Source: Bacteroidota bacterium
GTDB taxonomy: Bacteria > Bacteroidota > Bacteroidia > NS11-12g > UBA9320
Assembly (NCBI GenBank): GCA_947499775.1
Contig: CANMPY010000145.1
Location: 1-5,714, forward strand
Length of the DNA stretch: 5,714 bases
Direction of reading: 5' to 3'
A model generated the notes under the pieces. That model saw nothing but the letters and a program-made list of their open reading frames with translations, did not search any database and was not told the DNA's origin. Within the stretch, counting starts at the first letter, position 1. Each line of letters begins with the position of its first letter. Both the position numbers and the translations under genes were made by a program. Of this stretch, positions 1 to 5,714 are shown in pieces.

Positions 1-26
1 AAAACTAACTTGTTCTGGTAAAATGC

Positions 27-746
27 TTATAAAAACATAGCCTCTGCCTTGATGATACTCTCCGGTTTGCCAACATCCAAAAATTTGCAATCGCCTTGAT
101 CAAATCCTGATATTTTGTGATCTTTTGACAAGTCAAGATAGACCTCTACCATAGAGAATTTTCCCGTTTGGGTCATGTAATCAAATATATTTGGTGAAAT
201 AATATGCAAACCGCTAAACGCTTTGCGTGTTAATTTACCATTGGGCCGTGTAATTATTTTTTGAGTGGTGTTAATATTTTCCCAACCGCTTAAACAATTA
301 TTTTCATCAAATAAAAAATAGCGTGAGGTGCTGCGGTTGCTTACAGCCAATGTGGCCAATGCCTTAGTATTTGTGTGCGATTCAGCTAGTTTGGCCAAAT
401 CTAAATTGGTCAAAATATCAACATTTAATACAATAAATGGCTCAGCAGAATCCTTAAAAAACCACGATGCTTTTTTTAAACCACCACCTGTTTCCAGCAC
501 TTCGTTACTTTCGTCGCTCAGGGTTATGGCTATTTTATTTGTTTTGAGTTCTTGAATGGCATCTTCTATTTGGATGGCAAAGTGATGTACATTGATAATA
601 ATATCGGTTATACCAAAAGAAATCAAATAGTCAATATTACGTTGCAATAATGATTTTCCATTAACAAGGGCTAATGCTTTAGGGTGATGGTCGGTAAATG
701 GTTTTAGCCGAGTACCAAGTCCGGCTGCCAAAATCATCGCTTTCAT
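27..746 (-). CDS. murU: MurU-like nucleotidyltransferase (sugar-1-phosphate nucleotidylyltransferase)
   Basis: This 239-aa protein is a single-domain nucleotidyltransferase of the GT-A-like fold, close to the usual length of MurU (about 220-240 aa). The N-terminal signature LAAGLGTRLKPFT (residues 6-18) followed by HPKAL (K23) is the nucleotide-binding loop and lysine of the family. ETGGGLKKA (85-93), the metal-binding aspartate in NVDIL (D110), FSGLHIISP (177-185) and FLDVGKPES (222-230, D224) follow in the expected order. The likely reaction is UTP plus MurNAc-1-phosphate to UDP-MurNAc in cytoplasmic peptidoglycan recycling. This rests mainly on the kinase partner directly upstream: the kinase stop (TAA, 750-748) is one base from this ATG, so translation is probably coupled. 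Automatic pipelines often call such proteins mannose-1-phosphate guanylyltransferase. The family is clear; substrate and nucleotide are inferred. No signal peptide or membrane segment is seen. Confidence 0.85.
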   Translation of the reverse strand: MKAMILAAGLGTRLKPFTDHHPKALALVNGKSLLQRNIDYLISFGITDIIINVHHFAIQIEDAIQELKTNKIAITLSDESNEVLETGGGLKKASWFFKDSAEPFIVLNVDILTNLDLAKLAESHTNTKALATLAVSNRSTSRYFLFDENNCLSGWENINTTQKIITRPNGKLTRKAFSGLHIISPNIFDYMTQTGKFSMVEVYLDLSKDHKISGFDQGDCKFLDVGKPESIIKAEAMFL

Positions 747-747
747 A

Positions 748-2199
748 TTAATACCCTTTTTTTTCGCTTATGCCTTGTTCAATGTGTTTCAAGTCAATTC
801 TAACATTAAATTTATTTCTTAGATGTCGCACTAAAGCATCAGCAGCATACACGCTTCTATGTTGGCCACCGGTACATCCAAAGTTAATTGTTAACGACGA
901 AAAATCACGTTTAATATAATCCGTAACCGTGATGTCGACTATATTGTAAACATTATTAATAAAATTTGGCATTTCAGTATGCTGTTCCAAAAAATCAATA
1001 ACAGATTTATCGCGACCAGTAATTTTTTTATACTCGTCCTGACGCCCTGGATTTAGAATGCCTCGGCAATCAAATACATAACCGCCACCATTATCTGAAT
1101 CATCTTTTGGGTAACCAGTTTTTTTATATGAAAAACTATTGATTTTTATAAGCAGTGGTGTATGTTCCGTTGCTTTAATATTGTCAAAATGTGCTATCAT
1201 TTCCTCACATCCAATAAGCGTTAAAATTTTTTCGAATTCGTGCAAGTTAAATCCCAATTTGGTTTGGTTTAAAAATTTTTGAAGGTTTTTTATGGCCAAG
1301 GGAATGCTTACCAAAAAATGAGCTTTACGTTCAAAAATCCCTCTAAATCCATAAGCACCTAGCACCTGCAATAAGCGAATTAGAACATAACCGTTATATT
1401 GATCAGTAAAATGAGTTCTATCAACCGATACGCCTTTAATTTCATCCACACAGTCCATATAATATGACAATAAGCTGCTTTTCCATTCGTCGCTAAGTTC
1501 GGCCTTTGCTTGCCATAAAAAAGAAGCCACATCGTATTGTAATGCCCCCTGCATTCCACCTTGATAATCAATAAAGAATACGGTCCCATTTTGAACCATA
1601 ATATTTCGACTTTGAAAATCGCGAAACATAAAACAGGAATAATCTGTTGTGGAAAGGGATTGGCTTAACACATTAAATTCCTCTAATAGTTTTTCTTTAT
1701 CGTAGGGGATTTTTAAGGTATCTAAAAAATAGTATTTAAAATAAAGCAAATCGGAGAATATGGCTTGCGCTCCAAATTCTTTGGACGTAATACATTGGTT
1801 GTAATCTAAATTTGATCCACCATTAATTTGCAAAAGCGCTAATTTTTTAAGGGATTGTTTTAATAACGCATACACCAAAGGCGTTTTGCCTTGTTCTTCA
1901 ATAACGTGGAGCAGTGTAATATCGCCAAAATCGGATTGTATGTAAATCGTTTTGTCGGCGGATATGGCAAAAATTTCAGGGACGTTAAATTGTAAGGACT
2001 TAAAATGTTGGCTAAAATAAAAGAAAGTTTCATTTTCTTTTACATTGGCGTTTACAGTTGCTATAACCGAATCCTTTTCGCCAAATATCCTAAAATACTG
2101 TCGATCACCTCCGCTTTGTGGAAGTTTCGAAATTTTATTAGGTTGTTTCTTATAATACGCTGAATAAAGTATTGAAATGTTATCGACTATATTTTGCAT
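748..2199 (-). CDS. Fusion of AmgK-like amino-sugar kinase and RapZ C-terminal domain
   Basis: This 483-aa protein has two domains. Residues 1 to about 315 form an aminoglycoside-phosphotransferase/choline-kinase fold: a glycine-rich strand PQSGGDRQYFRIFG (27-40), the catalytic loop FRDFQSRNIM (192-201, with D194 and N199) and the metal-binding IDYQGG (210-215, D211). The catalytic loop resembles that of AmgK, the anomeric MurNAc/GlcNAc kinase of peptidoglycan recycling, but Phe192 replaces the usual His before Arg-Asp. Residues about 348-478 match the RapZ (YvcJ/YhbJ) C-terminal domain: FSYKKTGYP, GGYVFDCRGILNPGR, the segment QHTEMPNF, and the hallmark GCTGGQHRSV (441-450). The P-loop NTPase domain that normally precedes it in RapZ is absent. 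In E. coli this C-terminal domain binds glucosamine-6-phosphate and sRNA. The gene is followed one base later by the MurU-like gene. The ATG at 2199 is the only plausible start: the frame is closed by TAA at 2235-2233, and no Shine-Dalgarno precedes it (AAAAAAACCT). The domains are certain; the kinase substrate and any sensing role are inferred. Confidence 0.9.
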   Translation of the reverse strand: MQNIVDNISILYSAYYKKQPNKISKLPQSGGDRQYFRIFGEKDSVIATVNANVKENETFFYFSQHFKSLQFNVPEIFAISADKTIYIQSDFGDITLLHVIEEQGKTPLVYALLKQSLKKLALLQINGGSNLDYNQCITSKEFGAQAIFSDLLYFKYYFLDTLKIPYDKEKLLEEFNVLSQSLSTTDYSCFMFRDFQSRNIMVQNGTVFFIDYQGGMQGALQYDVASFLWQAKAELSDEWKSSLLSYYMDCVDEIKGVSVDRTHFTDQYNGYVLIRLLQVLGAYGFRGIFERKAHFLVSIPLAIKNLQKFLNQTKLGFNLHEFEKILTLIGCEEMIAHFDNIKATEHTPLLIKINSFSYKKTGYPKDDSDNGGGYVFDCRGILNPGRQDEYKKITGRDKSVIDFLEQHTEMPNFINNVYNIVDITVTDYIKRDFSSLTINFGCTGGQHRSVYAADALVRHLRNKFNVRIDLKHIEQGISEKKGY

Positions 2200-2345
2200 A
2201 GGTTTTTTTAGAGTGGTAGGCGGTATGATACGTTATTGCCAGCATTGATTTTTGATTTGTCAATACGTGTTCGCGAATTAAGCTATAAAGGTGTAAATAA
2301 TTTGTAGAGGACTCCTATTGAGCCTAATTTTCCGTTTCACGGGGT

Positions 2346-2376
2346 CAAAGTTATAGATTATATAAAATCTAAACAA
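2346..2376 (-). promoter_or_regulatory. Candidate Bacteroidota-type promoter for the kinase-murU operon
   Basis: Read on the minus strand, TAACTTTG (2353-2346) matches the Bacteroidota -7 consensus TAnnTTTG exactly. A TTG (2376-2374) lies upstream with a 20-nt spacer, inside the 17-23 range reported for this phylum. It is the only TAnnTTTG on the minus strand found in the 693-bp gap. The spacer carries the short inverted repeat AGATT/AATCT (arms 2355-2359 and 2366-2370), which could be an operator but may be chance. The start of transcription would fall near 2339, giving a leader of about 140 nt before the kinase ATG. Assignment is by consensus only. Confidence 0.5.
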
Positions 2377-2455
2377 GAGAGACATGGCGCTATTCCCTTT
2401 GAGAAACACTATACATAAATTTCAATACAGATAGCAGAGTAGTGTATTCATCTCC

Positions 2456-2502
2456 GCTGTCGCTTGCATCTTGCAAGTGACTTTCAATCTGGCCTCCGGC
2501 CA
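2456..2502 (+). repeat. REP-like two-hairpin element, copy 1
   Basis: Two hairpins sit side by side. Hairpin A (2459-2481) has a 10-bp stem with one G-T pair around a TCT loop; its core is CTTGCA-TCT-TGCAAG. After an 8-nt spacer (2482-2489), hairpin B (2490-2502) is TGGCC-TCC-GGCCA. Positions 2456-2479 are the exact reverse complement of 2745-2768 in copy 2. The architecture, a palindromic stem with a short loop in non-coding DNA next to a second stem-loop, resembles REP sequences mobilised by RAYT-type (IS200/IS605-related) transposases. No transposase is present here, so that link is an inference. Confidence 0.75.
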
Positions 2503-2518
2503 AAAAACGCCAAGTAAA

Positions 2519-2662
2519 TTGATGTATACAACGAGGATAAGTGAAATAAGGGTTTGAAAAATAAAATAAGGCATTGCAATTATTTTGGCCCTAAAAATGC
2601 TTATCTCGCATTTCACCTATGGAATGTCAAGGGAACGATTCACAGGGTTAAATATACATCAA
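2519..2662. repeat. Inverted repeat inside the two-hairpin pair
   Basis: TTGATGTATA (2519-2528) is the exact reverse complement of TATACATCAA (2653-2662). Between these arms lie two shorter inverted matches: CGAGGATAAG (2532-2541) with CTTATCTCG (2600-2608, one base shorter), and GTGAAAT (2541-2547) with ATTTCAC (2610-2616). The shorter pairs are not in nested order, so they cannot all form in one simple stem. The 10-bp pair is the only one likely to be more than chance. Confidence 0.45.
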
Positions 2663-2720
2663 CGCTTGTTTTTGATAGTGCATTAAAAGTGCCGAAACTT
2701 TAAAAATAGCTGAGTGTATT

Positions 2721-2768
2721 ATGCCAGAGGCATTAAAAAAAAGCCACTTGCAAGATGCAAGCGACAGC
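2721..2768 (-). repeat. REP-like two-hairpin element, copy 2 (inverted)
   Basis: Read on the minus strand this has the same plan as copy 1. Hairpin A (2765-2743) is followed by a 9-nt spacer containing eight T (2742-2734) and then hairpin B, ATGCC-TCT-GGCAT (2733-2721). The hairpin A region is identical to copy 1 over 24 bp. Hairpin B differs from copy 1 at the outer two stem pairs, and both pairs change together (T-A to A-T, G-C to T-A), so pairing is kept. The two copies face each other with hairpin A on the outside. The T run makes this copy a likely terminator as well. Confidence 0.75.
2735..2765 (-). terminator. Intrinsic terminator candidate for metK-glmS
   Basis: On the minus strand a 10-bp stem with a 3-nt loop (2765-2743, core CTTGCA-TCT-TGCAAG, two wobble pairs in RNA) is followed directly by eight T (2742-2735). 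This is the form of a rho-independent terminator. It lies 127 nt downstream of the glmS stop codon and upstream of the promoter candidate of the next unit. The stem is hairpin A of the repeat element, so a repeat appears to serve as the terminator. Copy 1 has only TTT after its stem on the plus strand and would be much weaker. Confidence 0.6.
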
Positions 2769-2854
2769 ATAGGCTATGGACGATGCAGTTAAGCAAAATG
2801 CAAAAAAAATGTAAATTTGTATAGGAGGCTAAAATAGGTTAGATCGCTTAAAAC

Positions 2855-2886
2855 ACTTTAAAAAAAGGGTCACTATATTTTAAAGT
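2855..2886 (-). terminator. Weak AT-rich hairpin just after glmS
   Basis: ACTTTAAAA (2855-2863) and TTTTAAAGT (2878-2886) form a perfect 9-bp inverted repeat with a 14-nt loop, starting 7 nt after the glmS stop. The stem has only one G-C pair, and no clean T run follows on the minus strand (GTTTTAAG). It may stabilise the mRNA 3' end or do nothing. The hairpin at 2735-2765 is the better terminator candidate. Confidence 0.3.
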
Positions 2887-2892
2887 AACGCT

Positions 2893-4737
2893 CTACTCTA
2901 CGGTAACCGATTTGGCCAAATTGCGTGGCTGGTCCACATTGCATCCGCGCATTACGGCAATATGGTAAGATAATAACTGCAGAGGAATAGTGGTTAAAAG
3001 TGGGACTAAGGCATCTTCGGTTTCTGGAATTTCAATAGTATGTTCGGCTAAATCTTTTACTTTGCTATCGCCTTCGGTCACTATAGCAATAATTCTTCCT
3101 TTTCGTGCTTTTACTTCTTGAATATTGCTTAATACTTTTTCGTAAATATCATTTTGAGTAGCAATAACTACTACAGGCATTTCGGTATCAATAAGTGCTA
3201 TTGGACCGTGTTTCATTTCGGCAGCAGGATAACCTTCTGCATGGATATAGGAAATTTCTTTTAATTTTAATGCCCCCTCTAATGCTACAGGAAAATTATA
3301 CCCTCGTCCTAAATATAAGAAATTGGGTGTATCACAATATTTTTCAGCAATTTCTAAAACATTTTGTTCGCATGATTTAAGAACTTTTTCTACCTTCGAT
3401 GGTATTCGTTCGATTTCTTGCAGCATTGCTCTTAATTTTGAATCGGAAATGGTACCGCGTCTTTGCGCAAATCCAAGGGCCAAAATAGCAAGCACCGTTA
3501 CTTGAGCAGTAAAGGCTTTGGTAGAGGCTACGCCAATTTCGGGTCCTGCATGGGTATAAGCGCCAGCGTCAGTCATACGAGGTATTGATGATCCTACAAC
3601 ATTACAAACGCCAAAAATTGTTGCTCCCGATTTTTTGGCAAGTTCTAAAGCAGCTAAAGTATCGGCAGTTTCACCCGATTGCGAAATGGCAATAATTAAA
3701 TCATCGGGGTACAAAATAGGATTGCGATATCTGAACTCGGAAGCATATTCTACCTCCACAGGAATCCTTGCAAAGTCTTCAAATAAATATTCTGCTACTA
3801 ATCCGGCATGCCACGATGTGCCGCAACCAATTATAATAATGCGTCTAAGGTTTTTAATTTTATTTTCAAATTCATTAAGGCTTCTCATTTCAATTTTTAA
3901 TAAATTGGAATCGATTCGGCCCCTAAAGCTATCGTGTATAGATTTTGGTTGTTCATAAATTTCTTTAAGCATAAAGTGGTCATAACCCCCTTTTTCAATA
4001 GCTTCAAGTGTAATGGATAGGTTTTGGATATAAGGTGTTTTCTGAATATTATCGATGGTTTTGATGGTAAGTTCGCCATTGGAAACCAAGGCTATTTCGC
4101 CATCATCCAAGTAGGTTACTTTACGCGTGTATTCAACAATGGGTGTGGCATCACTTGCCATATAATATTCCCCTGGAGAGTTTCCAATACCAACTACTAA
4201 TGGACTTCCCTTGCGGGCGCCAATTAATAAATCAGGATCATTTTTTGATAGGATTACGATGGCATATGCGCCAACTACTTCGCTTAGAGCTAGCCGAACG
4301 GCTTCAAATAAGCTGCACTTTTCATTCGCACAAATTTCTTCAATTAAATGAATGAGAACTTCTGAATCGGTGTCGCTATTAAACACATGACCTCTGAGGC
4401 TTAAAACTTCTTTAAGAGACGCATAATTTTCGATAATACCGTTGTGTATAACGGCCAAATCTCCAGATCCCGATAAATGAGGATGGGCATTTTTTTGATT
4501 TGGTTCGCCATGTGTAGCCCAACGGGTATGGCCTATACCTCTTGTGCCTTCTATATTTTGCTCGCCAATGGTATCTATTAAATCTTGAACTTTGCCATGT
4601 TCTTTATACACCTTCATATCGCCATCTAACAAAGCGATTCCGGCACTGTCATACCCTCTGTATTCAAGTCTTTTTAACCCTTGAATAAGGAAATTGTAGG
4701 CCTGCTTAGGTCCAATATAAGCTACTATTCCGCACAT
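2893..4737 (-). CDS. glmS: Glutamine--fructose-6-phosphate aminotransferase (isomerizing), GlmS
   Basis: GlmS converts fructose-6-phosphate and glutamine to glucosamine-6-phosphate and glutamate, the entry step to UDP-GlcNAc, peptidoglycan and lipid A. The 614-aa length is typical. The protein begins MCGIVAYIG; Cys2 becomes the N-terminal nucleophile of the glutaminase domain (about 2-220). That domain carries TRWATHG (71-77), HNGIIEN (98-104) and SDTDSE (121-126). The first SIS domain (about 290-430) has GCGTSWHA (304-311) and SQSGETADT (352-360). The second SIS domain (about 460-600) holds K491, E494 and H510, equivalent to E. coli K485, E488 and H504. The C-terminal NLAKSVTVE contains K609, the counterpart of the sugar-binding K603. 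Every key residue is present, so the enzyme should be active in the cytoplasm. It starts 48 bp after the metK stop with no clear promoter in between, so co-transcription with metK is likely. No Shine-Dalgarno precedes the ATG. Confidence 0.98.
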   Translation of the reverse strand: MCGIVAYIGPKQAYNFLIQGLKRLEYRGYDSAGIALLDGDMKVYKEHGKVQDLIDTIGEQNIEGTRGIGHTRWATHGEPNQKNAHPHLSGSGDLAVIHNGIIENYASLKEVLSLRGHVFNSDTDSEVLIHLIEEICANEKCSLFEAVRLALSEVVGAYAIVILSKNDPDLLIGARKGSPLVVGIGNSPGEYYMASDATPIVEYTRKVTYLDDGEIALVSNGELTIKTIDNIQKTPYIQNLSITLEAIEKGGYDHFMLKEIYEQPKSIHDSFRGRIDSNLLKIEMRSLNEFENKIKNLRRIIIIGCGTSWHAGLVAEYLFEDFARIPVEVEYASEFRYRNPILYPDDLIIAISQSGETADTLAALELAKKSGATIFGVCNVVGSSIPRMTDAGAYTHAGPEIGVASTKAFTAQVTVLAILALGFAQRRGTISDSKLRAMLQEIERIPSKVEKVLKSCEQNVLEIAEKYCDTPNFLYLGRGYNFPVALEGALKLKEISYIHAEGYPAAEMKHGPIALIDTEMPVVVIATQNDIYEKVLSNIQEVKARKGRIIAIVTEGDSKVKDLAEHTIEIPETEDALVPLLTTIPLQLLSYHIAVMRGCNVDQPRNLAKSVTVE

Positions 4738-4785
4738 AATTTACCGATGATTGAAAATGTAAAAGTAATAAAGTTCAGTCAACTG

Positions 4786-5714
4786 TTATAAGTTGAATGC
4801 AGTTTTTATTTTTTCGATATAATCTAATTTTTCCCAAGTGAATAATTCGACTTGTACTGTTTTAAAATTACCATCGGGTCTAGTGTAGGTTTTTTCAACT
4901 GTTTCATTGGTTCTTCCCATATGCCCATATGCTGCTGTTTCTGAATAAATGGGATTGCGAAGTTTTAATCTTTCTTCTATTGCATAAGGGCGCATATCAA
5001 AAAGCTCTTCAATTAGTTTGGCAATTTCTCCATCGCTCATATTTACTTTTGAAGTTCCATGAGTATTAATATACAATCCGCATGGTTTAGCTACACCAAT
5101 TGCATATGATATTTGAACCAAAACTTCGTCGCATAACCCTGATGCCACCATATTTTTTGCAATATGACGTGTGGCATATGCGGCAGAACGGTCTACCTTA
5201 GAGGGGTCTTTACCAGAAAAAGCGCCTCCACCATGAGCTCCTTTTCCACCGTAAGTATCCACTATTATTTTACGACCGGTAAGGCCTGTATCGCCATGTG
5301 GTCCACCAATTACAAACTTACCTGTTGGGTTAATATGGTAGGTTATTTTATCGGTAAATAAAGCTTGTAACTCAGGCTTTAAATTGGCCTTAACCCTTGG
5401 AATAACGAGCGTAATAATATCTGATTTTATTTTAGCTAGCATTGTTAATTCTTCGTCAAAATTATCATGTTGTGTTGATACTACGATAGAATCAATGCGT
5501 TGAGGAATATTTTCATCCGAATATTCAATGGTCACTTGCGATTTAGCATCTGGCCTTAAATACCCAATTAAATTAGGCTCATTGTTTCGTATAAAGGATA
5601 ATTCTTTTAAAATATTATGCGCCAAATCTAAGGCTAATGGCATGTAATTTTCTGTCTCTTTGGTTGCATATCCAAACATCATACCTTGGTCGCCAGCACC
5701 TTGCGCGTTGGCTT
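4786..5714 (-). CDS. metK: S-adenosylmethionine synthetase MetK (5' end beyond the window)
   Basis: MetK makes S-adenosylmethionine from methionine and ATP in the cytoplasm. The visible 308 residues are the central and C-terminal parts; the reading frame stays open to the right edge, and roughly 110 N-terminal residues should lie outside the window. The ATG codons near 5680 are internal, because the residues just before them spell GAGDQG, giving the family signature GAGDQGMMFGYA. The second signature region follows: IGGPHGDTGLTGRKIIVDTY, then GGKGAHGGGAFSGKDPSKVDRS with its glycine-rich stretch, and GHMGR near the C-terminus. The length after the first signature fits the family and no frame damage is seen. 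It is the upstream neighbour of glmS on the same strand. There is no known direct functional link between the two, so the arrangement probably reflects shared housekeeping expression. Confidence 0.97.
   Translation of the reverse strand, partial: ANAQGAGDQGMMFGYATKETENYMPLALDLAHNILKELSFIRNNEPNLIGYLRPDAKSQVTIEYSDENIPQRIDSIVVSTQHDNFDEELTMLAKIKSDIITLVIPRVKANLKPELQALFTDKITYHINPTGKFVIGGPHGDTGLTGRKIIVDTYGGKGAHGGGAFSGKDPSKVDRSAAYATRHIAKNMVASGLCDEVLVQISYAIGVAKPCGLYINTHGTSKVNMSDGEIAKLIEELFDMRPYAIEERLKLRNPIYSETAAYGHMGRTNETVEKTYTRPDGNFKTVQVELFTWEKLDYIEKIKTAFNL

Larger units (their letters stand above)
2456..2768. mobile_element. Possible MITE-like or REP-pair unit with 24-bp terminal inverted repeats
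   Basis: Perfect 24-bp inverted repeats (2456-2479 and 2745-2768) bound a 313-bp segment, and the inner hairpins B are also in inverted symmetry. The interior (2503-2720) encodes nothing recognisable. It contains a 10-bp perfect inverted repeat (2519-2528 with 2653-2662) and a shorter one. No target-site duplication is visible at the outer ends, and no transposase lies in the window. It could be a non-autonomous element, or two independently inserted REP sequences forming a pair. The second reading does not require a target duplication. Confidence 0.4.
2200..2892. other. 693-bp non-coding gap between two transcription units
   Basis: No convincing gene was found here on either strand. Starting from the kinase side, it holds about 140 bp that would be the kinase 5' leader, a minus-strand promoter candidate (2346-2376) and an unexplained AT-rich stretch to about 2455. 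Next come two inverted copies of a two-hairpin element (2456-2502 and 2721-2768) around a 218-bp interior with further inverted repeats. The last 124 bp before the glmS stop contain a weak AT-rich hairpin (2855-2886). Small palindromes CATAG-G-CTATG (2768-2778) and ATTGCAAT (2573-2580) are also present. The layout is that of a boundary where one unit (metK-glmS) ends and another (kinase-murU) begins. Confidence 0.75.

Noticed and set aside
1380..1589. 69-codon minus-strand frame inside the kinase gene, and several plus-strand frames inside murU, glmS and metK
   Set aside because: They overlap strongly supported genes in other frames and show no family features of their own.
748..2199. Canonical RapZ annotation for the whole protein
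   Set aside because: There is no Walker A P-loop; the N-terminal two thirds are an APH-type kinase, so only the C-terminal domain is RapZ-like.
2258..2263. TTGACA on the minus strand upstream of the kinase
   Set aside because: No -10-like hexamer follows at about 17 nt, and the classical sigma-70 pattern is not the rule in this phylum.
2422..2616. 64-codon open frame on the minus strand
   Set aside because: A large part of it is the translation of copy 1 of the hairpin repeat (the segment containing WPEARLKVTCKMQ). It has no recognisable domain, and such frames arise passively from repeats.
2812..2819. TAAATTTG on the plus strand, an exact TAnnTTTG match
   Set aside because: There is no TTG at the right distance upstream and no gene downstream on the plus strand; it would only give antisense transcription of glmS.
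2823..2828. AGGAGG on the plus strand, like a Shine-Dalgarno
   Set aside because: No start codon or open frame follows at a suitable distance, and this type of genome rarely uses such sites.
4738..4785. Possible promoter or glmS ribozyme between metK and glmS
   Set aside because: The 48-bp gap has no TAnnTTTG (nearest is TACTTTTA without a correctly spaced TTG) and is too short for a glmS ribozyme, which is known mainly from Firmicutes.
4786..5682. Start of metK at the ATG at 5682
   Set aside because: The frame continues to the window edge, and the codons before this ATG encode GAGDQG, part of the conserved MetK signature, so the ATG is internal.

Overview
The window looks like chromosomal DNA from a low-GC member of the Bacteroidota. 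GC is roughly mid-30s percent by eye. The grounds are gene content and signals: a kinase fused to a RapZ C-terminal domain followed by a MurU-like nucleotidyltransferase, start codons without Shine-Dalgarno sequences, and a promoter candidate of the TTG-N20-TAnnTTTG type used by this phylum. Family- and phylum-level recognition is from memory of protein families; no search was run.

All real genes lie on the minus strand, so transcription runs from right to left. From the right edge they are: the 3' part of metK (S-adenosylmethionine synthetase, cut by the window edge); 48 bp later glmS (glucosamine-6-phosphate synthase, complete); a 693-bp non-coding gap; then a tight pair with 1 bp between stop and start. 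The pair is a two-domain protein (AmgK-like sugar kinase plus RapZ C-terminal domain, 483 aa) and a MurU-like nucleotidyltransferase (239 aa).

The gap at 2200-2892 separates two apparent transcription units. Next to glmS it holds a good intrinsic terminator candidate for the metK-glmS unit (2735-2765). Near the kinase it holds a promoter candidate for the kinase-murU unit (2346-2376). Between them lies a pair of inverted copies of a REP-like element. Each copy is two consecutive hairpins, and one stem shows compensatory base changes between the copies. The terminator is the outer hairpin of one copy plus a T8 run.

The genes suggest one amino-sugar circuit. GlmS makes glucosamine-6-phosphate, the first committed step to UDP-GlcNAc and peptidoglycan. 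The AmgK/MurU pair would return recycled cell-wall amino sugars to the nucleotide-sugar pool. In enterobacteria the RapZ C-terminal domain binds glucosamine-6-phosphate and controls GlmS synthesis. Here that domain is fused to the recycling kinase instead of to the usual P-loop domain, close to glmS. A kinase that senses the GlmS product is the most interesting idea in the window; it is an inference, not shown by the sequence alone.
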